From Hypsibius dujardini (Eukaryota; Tardigrada; Eutardigrada; Parachela; Hypsibiidae), in NCBI GenBank assembly GCA_001579985.1, contig LRSR01013649.1:1-34936 (forward strand): 34,936 nt of DNA, written 5' to 3'. How positions within the stretch are numbered: the stretch's first letter is position 1; each line of letters starts with the position of its first letter. The position numbers were made by a program, and so were the translations under genes. Below the pieces are notes generated by a model that was given only the letters and a program-made list of their open reading frames with translations, did no database searches and was not told the DNA's origin. Below are positions 9,667-20,298 of this stretch, piece by piece.

Positions 9667-10559
9667 CTGTATAACAGAAAAATATAGGATGTCGTTTCAA
9701 ATTTACTTTGTCATCTATTGAGATGCCCAAAACAGCAGAACATGAAAAAAAGCGTGCAGTCTTTTGTCTAGCAAATCACTCAAACCAAGAGTTTGGAATC
9801 GAATTTAGATCTACTGCTGCGACTGCACGCGTTTATCCGTATTTCCCGTTTTTCCAATCTTGTTTGCTCTCTTTTTGAACCGAAACGATGTTTCAAATCA
9901 ATCCTCTGAACGAATTCCAAATTTTGACCGAATATTATGCAGATAAATTAAAAGATTATTTATGGTGTATCACTATTATTTTGAAGCTTCAATTCATTTA
10001 GATTAATTCATTTCCTTGTTTGCAAACGCTAACGTTTTTATCTCAAACAAAAATATTCGTCTAATACAAATTATATTTACGCTGTCATTTATTGTTTCAC
10101 TTTTCATTTTCTCAAGGTGTCCCGGTTGGTGGGAAAAAATACTCATTTATTATACTTCGCTGGAGGTTTCTGATAGATTTTCAAACAAAAAAGATATTCC
10201 AAAAAGATATTCAAAAAAGGTATTCAAAAACGAAAGTTTTGAAAATGTTCTCATATAATCAGTCAATCAAACGCCGACATACAACACAAACTAACAGAGA
10301 CACTTCTTTTCTTTCTCATTTTTTTTGAACCTGCAAATGTGTTTGCACCAACGATAAAATTCGGTAAATTCATGATTTATTAACAGGTATCAGCAAAATA
10401 AAACTCACTCGAATAACGAGAGGAAATCTCCGCCACTTCCCGAGTGAGGATGCACCCGGGCCTTGCTGACGCGGAATGGTCTGCTGGTGTGACGAACGTG
10501 GCTGCCGGTTCTGACCCTCAATAGTGTTTCCCCCCCCCCCCCAAAGGGTCCTACCTACA

Positions 10560-10843
10560 TACCGTATTCCCCCGATCTCAAGGGACACATTTTTGCCCTA
10601 CCAGTTAATTTGATCCACCCCGGATCTTATCTGTTCATCACCGTTTGCTATTGGTTACCTACATTCAATCAATCAACTTATTCAATGTGTCCGTCAAGAA
10701 ATCCCGCTTAATCAATCGATCAATCGCTGCCGAGTTGCGCTTAAATTTCAACCAATCACGAAACAGTGAATCCGATTGAACAGTCAACCGATGACTGGAG
10801 GGGGAGGGGCTTAACTGTCCCTTGAGATCGGGGGAATACGGTA
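10560..10843. mobile_element. MITE of Tc1/mariner type (280 bases, 26-base TIRs, TA duplication)
   Basis: The element starts CCGTATTCCCCCGATCTC at 10562, and its reverse complement ends at 10841. The arms match perfectly for 26 bases, to GGGACA. Both ends are flanked by TA (10560-10561 and 10842-10843), the target duplication of the Tc1/mariner superfamily. The body lacks coding capacity and is rich in CAATCAAT-like runs. A 13-base C run lies just outside the left end. Confidence 0.85.
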
Positions 10844-11341
10844 GAAGCAAGCATGAATTGTTAGACGTATAAGGGAGTACCGTAAAAGGATCAATTCGAC
10901 CCTAAACTATTTCGATCTGATAAAGTTACAACAAAAGCTCACTTAGAAGCACTGTTTTTATTAGTCCTTAACACTCGCCTGAATTGTCAAGTGATGTAAA
11001 TTCAAATACAATTATGATATGAATATTTTTTTAATTTTACACTGACTACAAGCAAAAATTTGGGGCAACAGCTCTGCAATAAAACCCATAGACATCGGGA
11101 ATTCCTGCGATTGCCCCTTTTCCGTTTACGGCCAGAAAAAATAGACACTCACGGAAGTTTCCGACATTGCACGATAGTTTCGCGTTGTTGTTTCCTCTCC
11201 ACGCTCTCGCCAGTCTGTACAAGATCGGTCAACAAGATTGCAACGGCAGTACAGTATTTATGAGTAATCTAGGGAGTGCCCAACGATGGACCACCGACTC
11301 ACGTGTTGTCCCTTATGTCTAACACCTTACACTGTCAGGAA

Positions 11342-11342
11342 N
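11342..11342. other. Unresolved base N
   Basis: A single ambiguous base lies in non-coding sequence 128 bases upstream of the GH19 start codon. Confidence 0.95.
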
Positions 11343-11469
11343 ATGCCCCTGCAAGTCCAATTCTCACTTACTTTTCGTAGAACATTCACAGTCCCCCGGT
11401 TCTTTCTTTTCAAATTCGTTTGAGCAAGCAATTATTACTGTATTTTTGCATTTCACCCATTATTGTAAA

Positions 11470-12342
11470 ATGAAGTATCTAGCCTGCCTGGCATTTTTTG
11501 TATACGCCTGGCATCTCACTGTGGGATGTCAGACCAACGGCGAAAACTGCGACGCCAACATCACCTGCTGCGCTGGCCACCACTGCAAAATCACCAACCC
11601 GCCAGGGGGCTCCTGCGAGCGCGGCTCTTTGGGGCAACCGGCTACCAGCCGGCCGGATTCCTCGCCAGCAGGAGGAGGGCACGGCCACGGGTCGCCCTCT
11701 TCGATGAACGACGAGTCAATCTCAAAATCGGAATTCGATCAGGCCTTCACCAGCAACAAGTTTAAGGCCCCGCCCCCTGCCCATTACGACGCATTCGTTT
11801 CGCCCAGCGTGAAACGCCTTCACCGCATTACGTTGAAGCGCGAATTTGCCATGTTCCTCGCCAATGTGATCCACGAGACCGCCGGACTCGAGTATCTCGA
11901 AGAAATCAATGGAGCCACGCGTTGTGCCGCTGGCGAGTACCGTGGAGTGTGGGACCCGAATCCCGCGACATTCCACATGGACAAGTGCTACTGCGGAAGG
12001 GGACCGCTCCAGCTAAGTCATCCGCAGAACTACCAAGACGCTTCGCTGGCCATTTTTAAGGACGCAGCAACGCTGATTGACAATCCGGAGCGGGTGTTGA
12101 CGGACAAGCAGACCGGCTGGGACACCGCGGCTTGGTATTGGGGCGAGCAGGTTGGGATTAAATCGGGAGTGAAGGAGGGCCAGTTCGGCACGAGTATCAA
12201 AGCGATTAACGGAAAGTTGGAGTGCCCAGTGTCGGGAGAGCCGGCAAAGAATCCGAATGAGGCGGCGAAACGGAAAGAGTACTACAAGAAGATTTATGAA
12301 GTTTGGGGGATTAGTGGCCAGGTGGACTTAAGTGGTTGTTAA
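11470..12342 (+). CDS. Secreted chitinase: knottin-like Cys module + GH19 catalytic domain
   Basis: The first ATG of the frame (11470) starts a signal peptide (MKYLACLAFFVYAWHLTVG); the product is 290 residues from a single exon. Residues 20-49 carry C-x6-C-x5-CC-x4-C-x9-C, the spacing of inhibitor-cystine-knot modules. A Ser/Pro/Gly/His linker follows, then a GH19 domain from about residue 78. GH19 hallmarks are NVIHETAGLEYLEE (catalytic Glu at 136), CYCGRGPLQLSHPQNY and TAAWYWG. GH19 enzymes hydrolyse beta-1,4 bonds of chitin. The canonical HETGG is HETAG here. The small Cys module could bind substrate or stabilise the protein; this is inference. A truncated duplicate lies at 16341-17042. 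Confidence 0.92.
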   Translation: MKYLACLAFFVYAWHLTVGCQTNGENCDANITCCAGHHCKITNPPGGSCERGSLGQPATSRPDSSPAGGGHGHGSPSSMNDESISKSEFDQAFTSNKFKAPPPAHYDAFVSPSVKRLHRITLKREFAMFLANVIHETAGLEYLEEINGATRCAAGEYRGVWDPNPATFHMDKCYCGRGPLQLSHPQNYQDASLAIFKDAATLIDNPERVLTDKQTGWDTAAWYWGEQVGIKSGVKEGQFGTSIKAINGKLECPVSGEPAKNPNEAAKRKEYYKKIYEVWGISGQVDLSGC

Positions 12343-12957
12343 CGGGACGCACAAGTATAATCGATTCATTTTTGTGTAGCCTAATTTCATTTTTCGTGAA
12401 GAAATGCATAACTGATAATGACTTCTGGTCACGCTTTCATTCGTATCTGTAAGGACAGTTATCATTTGCCATAAATGCTGCTTATTCAAGCTAGACCTTG
12501 ATGATTTTCTGGTGCGTGATTGATATCTATTGGTACTGCGTCACAACATGCATACCAAGTGTACGGTATCACAGAAACTGAAGAACTACAGATTTTTTAA
12601 GCGTTTAAGGATTACAAAATTGGAGGACCATTGGATTCTTAGAAGTTGCAGTTAACTGTAAATTTCACGAAGTATTTTCTAAATAGGCTTTAAACTTACA
12701 GTACAATTCAGTTTTGATTAATAATAGTAAGTCAGACGGTGTCAGAAAACAATTTGTACTTAAGCAGACATTTCAATACGTAGACTATGTGGTCATATAC
12801 ATCAGTATATATTTTTGAGGGCCGGGAGGGGTATTGCCCCTTCTATCTCCGTGCGGGGGGGGGAGGCAAACTTTGGTATAATTTTATCATATTAAAGCCC
12901 CCCCCCCTCGCCGCCATCCCCTTCGTCGGAGCCGACCTCAATCCGCCACAGAGCTGA
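12343..12957 (+). repeat. 3' flank of GH19 gene, duplicated downstream of second copy
   Basis: From the stop codon to the motif GACCTCAATCCGCCAC near 12941-12957 this sequence aligns with 17043-17666 (for example TCGATTCATTTTTGTGTAGC, then GACGGTGTCA). It marks the 3' part of a segmental duplication, and a dispersed-repeat copy lies at its far end. The copy at 17116-17121 has AATAAA; the equivalent bases here read GATAATG, so the poly(A) signal differs. Confidence 0.8.
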
Positions 12958-13029
12958 CGAGGTGTTGTGATTCGTGGTCGACGAAAAGTATTTCCCTGAT
13001 CTCTTTTCCTCTCACAAGGACCCTAACAT

Positions 13030-13831
13030 CAGTGCAACTCTCCGATCGCGACTAAACTTTTTTCTTGAATATTATGTCCTTTAACATGATTTTTAAAAAT
13101 ATGACTCGCAGCAAAGAGCTCTCCGTTCAACGGGGAGAAATTCGGGAAGATCTCAATTGGCGCACGTACATTGCAATACTCTTGAGCGCTTGATTGAATG
13201 ATTGAAGGAGCGCTTGATTGATGACAAGTAACGGCACGTAGAAAAACATGTGCCGTACTCGTATGCTGGTTGGGTACTTAAGTACAACTCAGTGCAGTAC
13301 TAGTAGAATATTTTTTGGACAATTTGTTTTAAACAAAATTAAACAAAAACAAAACAATTTTTAAAATAGTTAAAACCAAATTTTAATATAAGAAATATAA
13401 ATGCTCTTTTTGGGAACAATTAGGCAAAACACGTGTATTTTTATTTATATTTTTTATATTAGTTCTGGCTTTAGCTACTTTAAAAATTGTTTTGTTTTTG
13501 TTCCATTTTGTTCAAAAAAATTATCGAAAAACTATTCTTTTAGTACTGTTACGAATTGTACATGAGTACAGAACCAGCACAGCACATGTTTTAGTATGTG
13601 CCGTTACGTGCCGTCAATCAAGCGATCATTCTATCATTCAATCAAGCGCTCATTCAATCATTCAATCAAGCGCTAATGACTATTGCAATGTACGTGCGCC
13701 AATTAAGATCTTCCCGAATTTTTTTCCCCGTTGAACAGGGAGCTCTTTACCGCAAGTCATATTTTTAAAAATCACGTTAGGGGACATGGTATTCAAGAAA
13801 AATGTTTAGTCGCGATCGGAGAGTTGCACTG
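13030..13831. mobile_element. Foldback element with about 350-base inverted terminal repeats
   Basis: The left end CAGTGCAACTCTCCGATCGC at 13030 is matched by its reverse complement ending at 13831. Matching continues inward with small differences: AAATATGACT..GCAAAGAGCTC, the GTTCAACGGGGA block, CGCACGTACATTGCAAT, tandem AGCGCTTGATTGAATGAT units and CGGCACGT. The AT-rich centre (about 13330-13480) holds KNAAC/AAACAAAA-type runs. No transposase is present. I could not define a clear target duplication. It lies between the two GH19 copies. Confidence 0.8.
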
Positions 13832-14696
13832 GTAATAGGTTTCTCATCAGTCAAATCAAAGAAATCTGAAGATAAATTACTACAAAATCTATTTATAGTA
13901 TGTAACTATGTATTAAAAGTTTAACAGAACCGTCGGAATTTTGACTCCTGCTTAGGGGTCTTCTCGGAGATGTAGCTCTGCCATAAGGAGTCCTGATTCC
14001 GATTTGTAAAGACTCTGAACGAGCCTCTACACTTGATCAGGAAGCTTAGAGTTGGTTACACAGAGCATGTCTAGAGACAAAAAGTCGGTGTGCCCACCAG
14101 TCAGTAAGATGCAAAGACACTGTTAAAACATTCTTAAATACAGGGCTACACGTCCCTTGATTCAAAATTTAGTGGCCCACTGATTTTTAGTTTTAAAACC
14201 CCATGTTTCATAAAGTAGCAGTTCTTGTTGTAGGAGTTCAAGCTGTTGTTAGAATCTCCGTTTTGGAATTGCGAAATTTTTGAAACATTCAAAACTTCTT
14301 AATTCCCATGTTTGGCCTGAGTTGATTGATTGATGAATCTGTTCCAATTTTGAAGCTAATCGAAAAATAATATTAAGCCTGATTCTGAACAGTAGACAGG
14401 AAAGGGACAGGATCGGAGACGGAAACAAAAATAGATAGTGACACAAAAGCTTAAGACAACACTAAATATATTTAAAACTTCAACATGGCCTTGCAAAGCC
14501 AACATTTTTGCCTTTGGCGAACACAGAGCGCGAGCAATAGCTTGTACCCGGTGCGGTGTTCAATTTGGCACAAAATTAAAAGTAGATCCGCGCGCGCGCG
14601 TAAGCCGATTTGAGTGAGTGACCACTTAATCGAGAGGCAAAAGCCCCCACTCTCACGCAAAAAGAAAATTTCACTTTTTACATTTCAAAGAGCGGG
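13832..14696. other. Intergenic region
   Basis: No supported gene. It holds an alternating CG run (14590-14600) and short minus-strand frames at 14249-14446 and 14472-14660 without recognisable motifs. Confidence 0.4.
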
Positions 14697-15360
14697 ATGA
14701 TGATCAGTGAGGAGATTCGAAATTTCATTGTGTGCTAGCTGTCAAGAGGGTTTTCAGTGCCTCAGATTGCAGATTTGTTACAGGATAAAGTCTCAAAACG
14801 TAATATTTATTGTTTTTTTATTGAAGAATGCTCAAAAGGCGCGGCGGAAGGCAAAAACGTTTTTCAAGCAATTTCCGAAAGTCTGCTTTGTGCGCGATCG
14901 TTTTTGGCGCCGTTTCTTTTTCCGGTCAAGCTTCCTTCGTTGTTTTGAAATCTGGTTTCAGCTTCAACCAGCATACTTACAAGGACAACTGCCTGAACCA
15001 ATGCTGGAGAATCTTCCTTACGGGCTGAAAGCAAATTCGGCAATTTTGTATCAAGATAAAGCACCGTGCCTCACGGCAGGAACTGTGCAGGCCTTTTTGG
15101 AGGAAGAAATGCCTTGCTTCATTCGGAACGCCGATATCCCGCCCAACAGCCCCGATCGCAATCCCTTCGATTATTTTATGTGGAGCCTACGGAAGGAGCG
15201 TGCCAACAAACACGGACTTATTTCCAGCTTCGATCGATTGACCAAGAAATTGAAGGACGAATGGGAGGTAATTTACCAGCAAGTGATTCAAGACAGAATC
15301 AGTTCCTGGATATTTCCGGTACGCAAGGTGGAGAAGGCCAGAGGCTCTCATATTGAGTGA
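14697..15360 (+). pseudogene. Dead DD37D mariner-type (Tc1/mariner) transposase
   Basis: The start MMISEEIRNFIV is followed at once by TAG. The helix-turn-helix continues as LSRGFSVPQIADLL and KVSKRNIY in the same frame. The 3' half is open in another frame: ILYQDKAPCLTAGTVQAFLE, then NADIPPNSPDRNPFDYFMW and LTKKLKDEWEVIYQQVI. QD is the second catalytic Asp and FDYFMW holds the third; 37 residues lie between them, the DD37D spacing. The segment with the first Asp is missing or scrambled. Premature stops, at least one frameshift and internal loss make it non-functional. Terminal repeats were not located. Confidence 0.8.
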
Positions 15361-16340
15361 ACTCTTTTTTGTTCTCGGTAGAAGACCTATTTCTTTATCT
15401 TCTTCAATTTTTTGGTAATTTTTTGACGAAATTTTGTGAATAAAAAAGAAGGCAAAGCTTGTGCCAAAATGTACCCCGCACTCGGTATTACAAATAAGAA
15501 CGTACGTTTTGAGTGTGTTTTTTGATATGTTTTCAACTACAACCCACCGTTGCCTTGATAACAGCCTTTTGAAAATCAAAATTGTTTGGGGATTCTTTCG
15601 TATTAATTTGTCCCAAATATAAGTGATTCGATAGCTTCTAACTTAAAGTTCTACATCGGCAATCGCCCACTCAAAACTTTGGTGAAACATCGATCCCTCA
15701 AACAATGAGAGTGACCATTCATCAATAAATCTATTCACCGTGCAATTTCTAGCGACTTAATTTCAAGTTTTTTATTGATCGGAATGGCAAGTATCCCGTG
15801 CAGTGATCCGAGACAAATCACTGGATTTAAAGATTTGTGCGTAGGCAATATGTTTCGAAAACGTCTGTCGGTGAGTGGATTTTGCGTGTGCAGGTGAAAG
15901 AACGTTCTTTCACCTGCACACGCAAAATCCACTCACCGACTGACGTACGTCAGTTGGGCTGATTTAGAGCCTTGTGGATCCTGCAATGCACCACGTAGAA
16001 TCAGCAATGAAATCGTACCGTTCTAATGGTGATTACGCTCGGCGTTGTACCAGACAGTCTCCGCACTCGAAAATCTTGTTATCAAGACTTTCTGCACAAT
16101 GCCGGCTAAGGTCCTCCCTTATGCAAACAGAGTTTGCACCAAATTCTTGCAGTTTATCTCACCTTATATTGCATTTCAAGTAAACAATAATGATTAGCAT
16201 AAATTTGCAGCCCGTTATCAAAAACCATGGACTGAAAAGTGGTGCAGCACACGATGTTAGCCTCCTCTCTCGAACAGCATATTAACTCTGTTTACCAGTA
16301 CCATTGCCTTGATCCAGTTAATTTCATTCTTTTATTTCAG
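15361..16340. other. Intergenic region with long palindrome
   Basis: Apart from the palindrome at 15861-15946 no feature is supported. No signal-peptide exon with a suitable donor was found upstream of the truncated GH19 copy at 16341. Confidence 0.45.
15861..15946. repeat. Near-perfect 86-base palindrome without loop
   Basis: Positions 15867-15940 form a perfect 74-base palindrome centred on AACGTT (15901-15906). The arms begin GTCGGTGAGTGG and end CCACTCACCGAC. After one mismatch pair (15866/15941) it continues 5 more bases each side (ACGTC/GACGT). A further 12-base palindrome TGACGTACGTCA overlaps its right edge. No coding sequence is affected. It could be a foldback insertion or an assembly or amplification artefact. 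Confidence 0.9.
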
Positions 16341-17042
16341 CCAGTTCAATTTGGCAATACCAGCCGACCGGGTTCCCCACCAACAGGAGGAGAGCACGGC
16401 CACGGATCGCCATTTACGATGGGCGACGAGTCAATCTCAAAAACGGAATTCGATCAGGCCTTCACCAGCAACGGGTTCGATGCCCCGCCCACCGCCTATT
16501 ACAACGCATTCATTTCGCCCAGGGTGAAAAACCTTGCCGGCATCACGTCCAAGCGCGAACTCGCCATGTTCCTCGCTAATGTGATCCACGAGACCGGCGG
16601 ACTCAAGTACCTCGAAGAAATCAATGGACACGAGTCTTGTAAGAAGGGTAAGTACCGCGATGTGTGGGGTTCGAATCCTGCGGAACCCAACAAGAACAAG
16701 TGCTACCACGGAAGGGGGCCCATCCAGCTAACTTATCCGCAGAACTACCATGACGCTTCGCTGGCCATTTTTAAGGACGCAGCAACGCTGATTGACAATC
16801 CGGAGCGGGTGTTGACGGACAAGCAGACCGGCTGGGAAACCGCGGCTTGGTATTGGGGCTCGCGGGTTGGGAATCAACCGGGAGTAAAGGAGGGCCAATT
16901 CGGCTCGAGTATCAACGCAATTAACGGAGCGGAGGAGTGCCGGGGACAGAATCAGGACAAGGCGGCGAAACGGAAAGAGTACTATGCAAATATTTTTCGA
17001 CTTTGGAGGATCAGTGGCCAGGTGGACTTAAGTGGTTGTTAA
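16341..17042 (+). pseudogene. 5'-truncated GH19 chitinase duplicate (catalytic domain intact)
   Basis: An acceptor TTTTATTTCAG ends at 16340. The frame from there gives 233 codons to TAA (17040-17042). Homology with the gene at 11470 begins in the linker (TACCAGCC, about 16359 against 11643) and covers the whole catalytic domain: NVIHETGGLKYLEE, CYHGRGPIQLTYPQNY and TAAWYWG, all intact and closer to the canonical HETGG. The signal peptide and knottin-like module are missing, and nothing like them was found upstream. An ATG at 16254 is open into this frame but gives no signal peptide. It is either a truncated copy on the way to decay or a gene with an unrecognised 5' exon. An 86-base block is identical to the first copy. 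Confidence 0.8.
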
Positions 17043-17666
17043 TGGGACTCACACAAGTATAGTCGATTCATTTTTGTGTAGCCTAGTTGCAGTTTTTGTG
17101 AACAAATGCATAATTAATAAAGACCCATGGTCACGCTTTGATTCGTATCTGTAAGGACAATTACCATTGGCCACAAATGCAGCTTATTCAAGCTAGACCG
17201 CAATAGTTTTCTGGTGCATAATTGATACCTATTGGTACTGCCTCACAATATGCATACCAAGTGTACAGTATCACAGAAATTGATGTACTACCGATTTTTT
17301 AAGTGTTCAAGAGTCACAAAATTGGGGGACCATTGGATTTCTAGGAATTGCAGTTGATTGTAGATTTCACAAAGTATTTCCTAAATAGGCTTTAAACTTA
17401 CAGTGCAATTCAATTTTGACCAACAATTGTAAGTCAGACGGTGTCAAAAAACAACTGTACTTAAGCAGACATTTAAATATTTAGAGTGTGTGGATATATA
17501 CATCGGTTTTATTTTCGGGCGCCGGGGTGGGAGGGGCTCTGCCCCTTCTATCTCCGTGCGTGGGAGAGGGGGACTTTTATATACTTTTATCATGTTAAAG
17601 CCCGCCTCCGAAACTCTCCAGTATGCAAGCTATCTCCTCCGTTTAAGCCGACCTCAATCCGCCACT
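17043..17666 (+). repeat. 3' flank of second GH19 copy, duplicate of 12343-12957
   Basis: It aligns with the flank of the first GH19 gene up to GACCTCAATCCGCCAC near 17650-17665. AATAAA at 17116-17121 is a possible poly(A) signal. Copies differ by scattered substitutions and G/C-run length. Confidence 0.8.
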
Positions 17667-19955
17667 GAATGATGGAATCTACTACCGGTATAGCTTGAGG
17701 ACTTTTGTGTCACCCATTAGGCTTAGACTGGTTCTCTAATACGATTTATATATTTTAGCAACCAACATTCGTTTTAATTTTATTTATGCATCCCGTTTGG
17801 CTGTATGAACTGGATTCGTATACGTACTAAGTTAACGCGAAAGTAGACAGTGGGAAACATGTTTTCTAATTCAGGGTACTTCTATCCACACAGGAATCCT
17901 CATTACATGACGGCAGACAGTCATGAAAAGAAAGGAAAGCTCAATCCTGTTTCGACTCGATAAAGATGCTTTGCGCTGGGTAAGAAATAGGTTTTCTTTG
18001 TTACGATCGTTTTCATCACTGATGTCAGCTGGAACGGATATTCATAGCTGACAGGTCGACGTGTTGTTTATCTTGGCCAGTAGCCTGGTGTTTGTTACGG
18101 CTACCACAGATTCGATCGAGTGCTGAGTTCCCATAAAAAATCATTAAATCAGATCGCCGAGTGTGAAGCAATATGTACCAGCGCTTAAAGTTCATAATTC
18201 TGATTTTTTTTCAAGCTAATAAGCCTTGACGTAAATTTAATCAGCAGTATTCAGTGCAGCTCCAATGAGATGCAACATTAAAAATTCAATGGTACTTCAC
18301 AAAAGTCGGCCACGCAAATTGAGGCTTTCGGCTCCCAGAACTATGCAACAGGTCCATCATGAGAGATCGGTTTCAAGAATATAAACAGGTATGTGGATGG
18401 TCGTTTTTTTTATTTATTATGTTGGATACGATTTTATATTGGAATTTGTCCCTTATGCCTAGAACCGTGGATTGGCTCTACCTCATGGCGCAAAATCAGG
18501 CGATCAGCAACCGCTCGAGCCTGCCTTCTCGAGGAACACATCGCTACTCTTCGAAAAGGTACCGCCCTAAGTGGGATACAGATTCTGACTAACTCGAGAC
18601 GTGGGACGGCCTCGGATGCACATCTTTTTTATGGTTGGAGGTCTACAGTTGCCTGGCTAAATTATGTTTCCAAAAGCGTTAAACTTAAATTTTCCATTCA
18701 AAGCAGCTTTACAGGAAAATATTCGCCGATAGGGCTATGAATTTTCATTAGAAATGTAAAAGTATTAAGGAATTATTCTTTAAAGGCGAAGCGATGTGTT
18801 CTATGCTTATCGCAAAAGGCGAGAGAAAACCTATTCAGAATGGCACAGTAGTTTTGTGATCTTTTATATGAAACAAAGCAAAAAAGGTCATCAACAGAAG
18901 AAGGAATATCAAGGTGGGAGTGGAACACCTTTTTGATCGAAAACTAAAAGACTCAATGTGCCTAGGATGTTGACCACACAATCAGAGAGAAAAGCAGAGG
19001 CTCGTTTAGGGTCCTTTCTAATCGGAACCAGAATATGGGCGGGCAAAAGGGGCAAAATGTAACGAGGACTCAATGAAACTTAAAATAAAATTTTGCGCAA
19101 ATACTTCACTTCACATAACGTCTAAATGACAAAGTTGGTCAAGCCCACGAGACACTGCAGAGAGTTCAAAGTTTGCCAGAATATTGAAGAGTTTTAAAAA
19201 TTTTGCAAGATCTTTCAAGCTGTTTTATGGCGTTGCCGCGTATGGCGCGCGCGAGCGATAGATCACAAAATGAATAGGCAATCGACTTCTCCCTCAGAAT
19301 GCAGAGCTATGTGCGTGGCCATAAATGTATGGAGTTTGTTCAGTTTTTTGTCAGAACACTTCTCCACACAGAAATTGCTTTGGTGCTAAAATTCAAAATT
19401 GGGAAAACATTGAAAGCTTTCACTTCCACTATCACTGTGTCCTATTCAATAATTCGATTAGCAACGCGTATGCGAACTCCTATTTTTTAACGCTATCACA
19501 TCCACAGTTTAATTCGAAATCAGTTAATAGGTTAAAGCAAAAATGGACAGTAAACAATAAGGAGGAACAAATTGAAATGAAACAGTTATACAGTACAAGT
19601 CCTCATTTTGCTTACGTCACAGGCGCGTTTGAACACCTTTGCCCCATTACAAAACTGTTCTGGGACAGATACATTCCTCGTCGGTGGATTAACGAAGCAA
19701 TAAGCGATCGGTAAACGAACTCAAGTTGTGAGCTTGACGTTACTGCTAGGATGAGATTGGTATCAGCTAGGTAACGATCGTATGCTTCCCTTTGTGCGTA
19801 AAACGAAATCACGGACATTGCTGATTTGCATTATCCGGCCGTGAAAATACGTAAGGAACCTGACGTTGACCAGACTGCGTCAGTATATGATTACTTGCAC
19901 GTCCTGTAGACAACGGCTTAAAACATTCGCCATAGTGCGAGGGCTCCTAAATAAT
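17667..19955. other. Intergenic region
   Basis: No gene is called. A short acceptor-bounded frame after TTCTAATTCAG (about 17876-17963) and plus-strand frames at 18359-18740 and 19299-19714 look partly coding, but lack a start, matching phases or recognisable motifs. Confidence 0.35.
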
Positions 19956-20294
19956 GTTGGGTGGTACCCAACAGAGACTCATCACTTACTAATAATATAG
20001 TTTATCTAACCTAGTTAACTCATTCCTATCTACCCTCACATTCTATAATGTACTTACTCAGCTATTTTTACGTACATAGTTCCGCCATTTCGGCAGGAAC
20101 TAGTACGTTAGATCAGGAACTATTGTTTATTCCTGACTATATAAGCGTGTGTTCTACAGTAACTTAGAAGAGTTCCTTCCTTTCCCCTCTAACCTCCTCT
20201 ACCAGTAAAGTCTTCCTACAATTCTTCTCATATTATTCAGTCTCATAGCTTGCATGTTCAGTTCTTTCGTCTTAGTAGAGACGGAGGCCTAACA
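19956..20294 (+). mobile_element. Solo LTR (339 bases) with 4-base target duplication ATAA
   Basis: The element starts TGTTGGG and ends CCTAACA (TG...CA termini, imperfect inverted repeat). ATAA flanks both sides (19952-19955 and 20295-20298). A TATATAAG promoter motif lies at 20138-20145, which gives the orientation. The first 19 bases form a perfect hairpin (TGTTGGGT-GGT-ACCCAACA). No internal retrotransposon genes or second LTR are nearby, so this is a solo LTR left by recombination. The 4-base duplication fits Ty3/gypsy-type integration, but the family is not identified. Confidence 0.88.
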
Positions 20295-20298
20295 ATAA

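Larger units (their letters stand above)
7422..11469. other. 4-kb gene-poor region
   Basis: No exon here passes start, splice and composition checks. A minus-strand frame at 8538-8798 (86 residues) and other short frames have no recognisable domain. It contains a (GACACA)n tract, a (TACTTA)n tract, a 13-base C run (10530-10542), the MITE at 10562-10841 and one unresolved base N at 11342. Upstream sequence of the GH19 gene at 11470 has no clear TATA box. Confidence 0.45.

Noticed and set aside
16670-16682. GGTTCGAATCC, resembling a tRNA B box
   Set aside because: It lies inside the GH19 coding frame, and no cloverleaf or A box is present nearby.
18359-18740. Overlapping basic plus-strand frames
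   Set aside because: No start, splice partner or motif; composition alone is not enough.
19299-19714. 129-residue plus-strand frame
   Set aside because: No recognisable domain, signal or splice structure.
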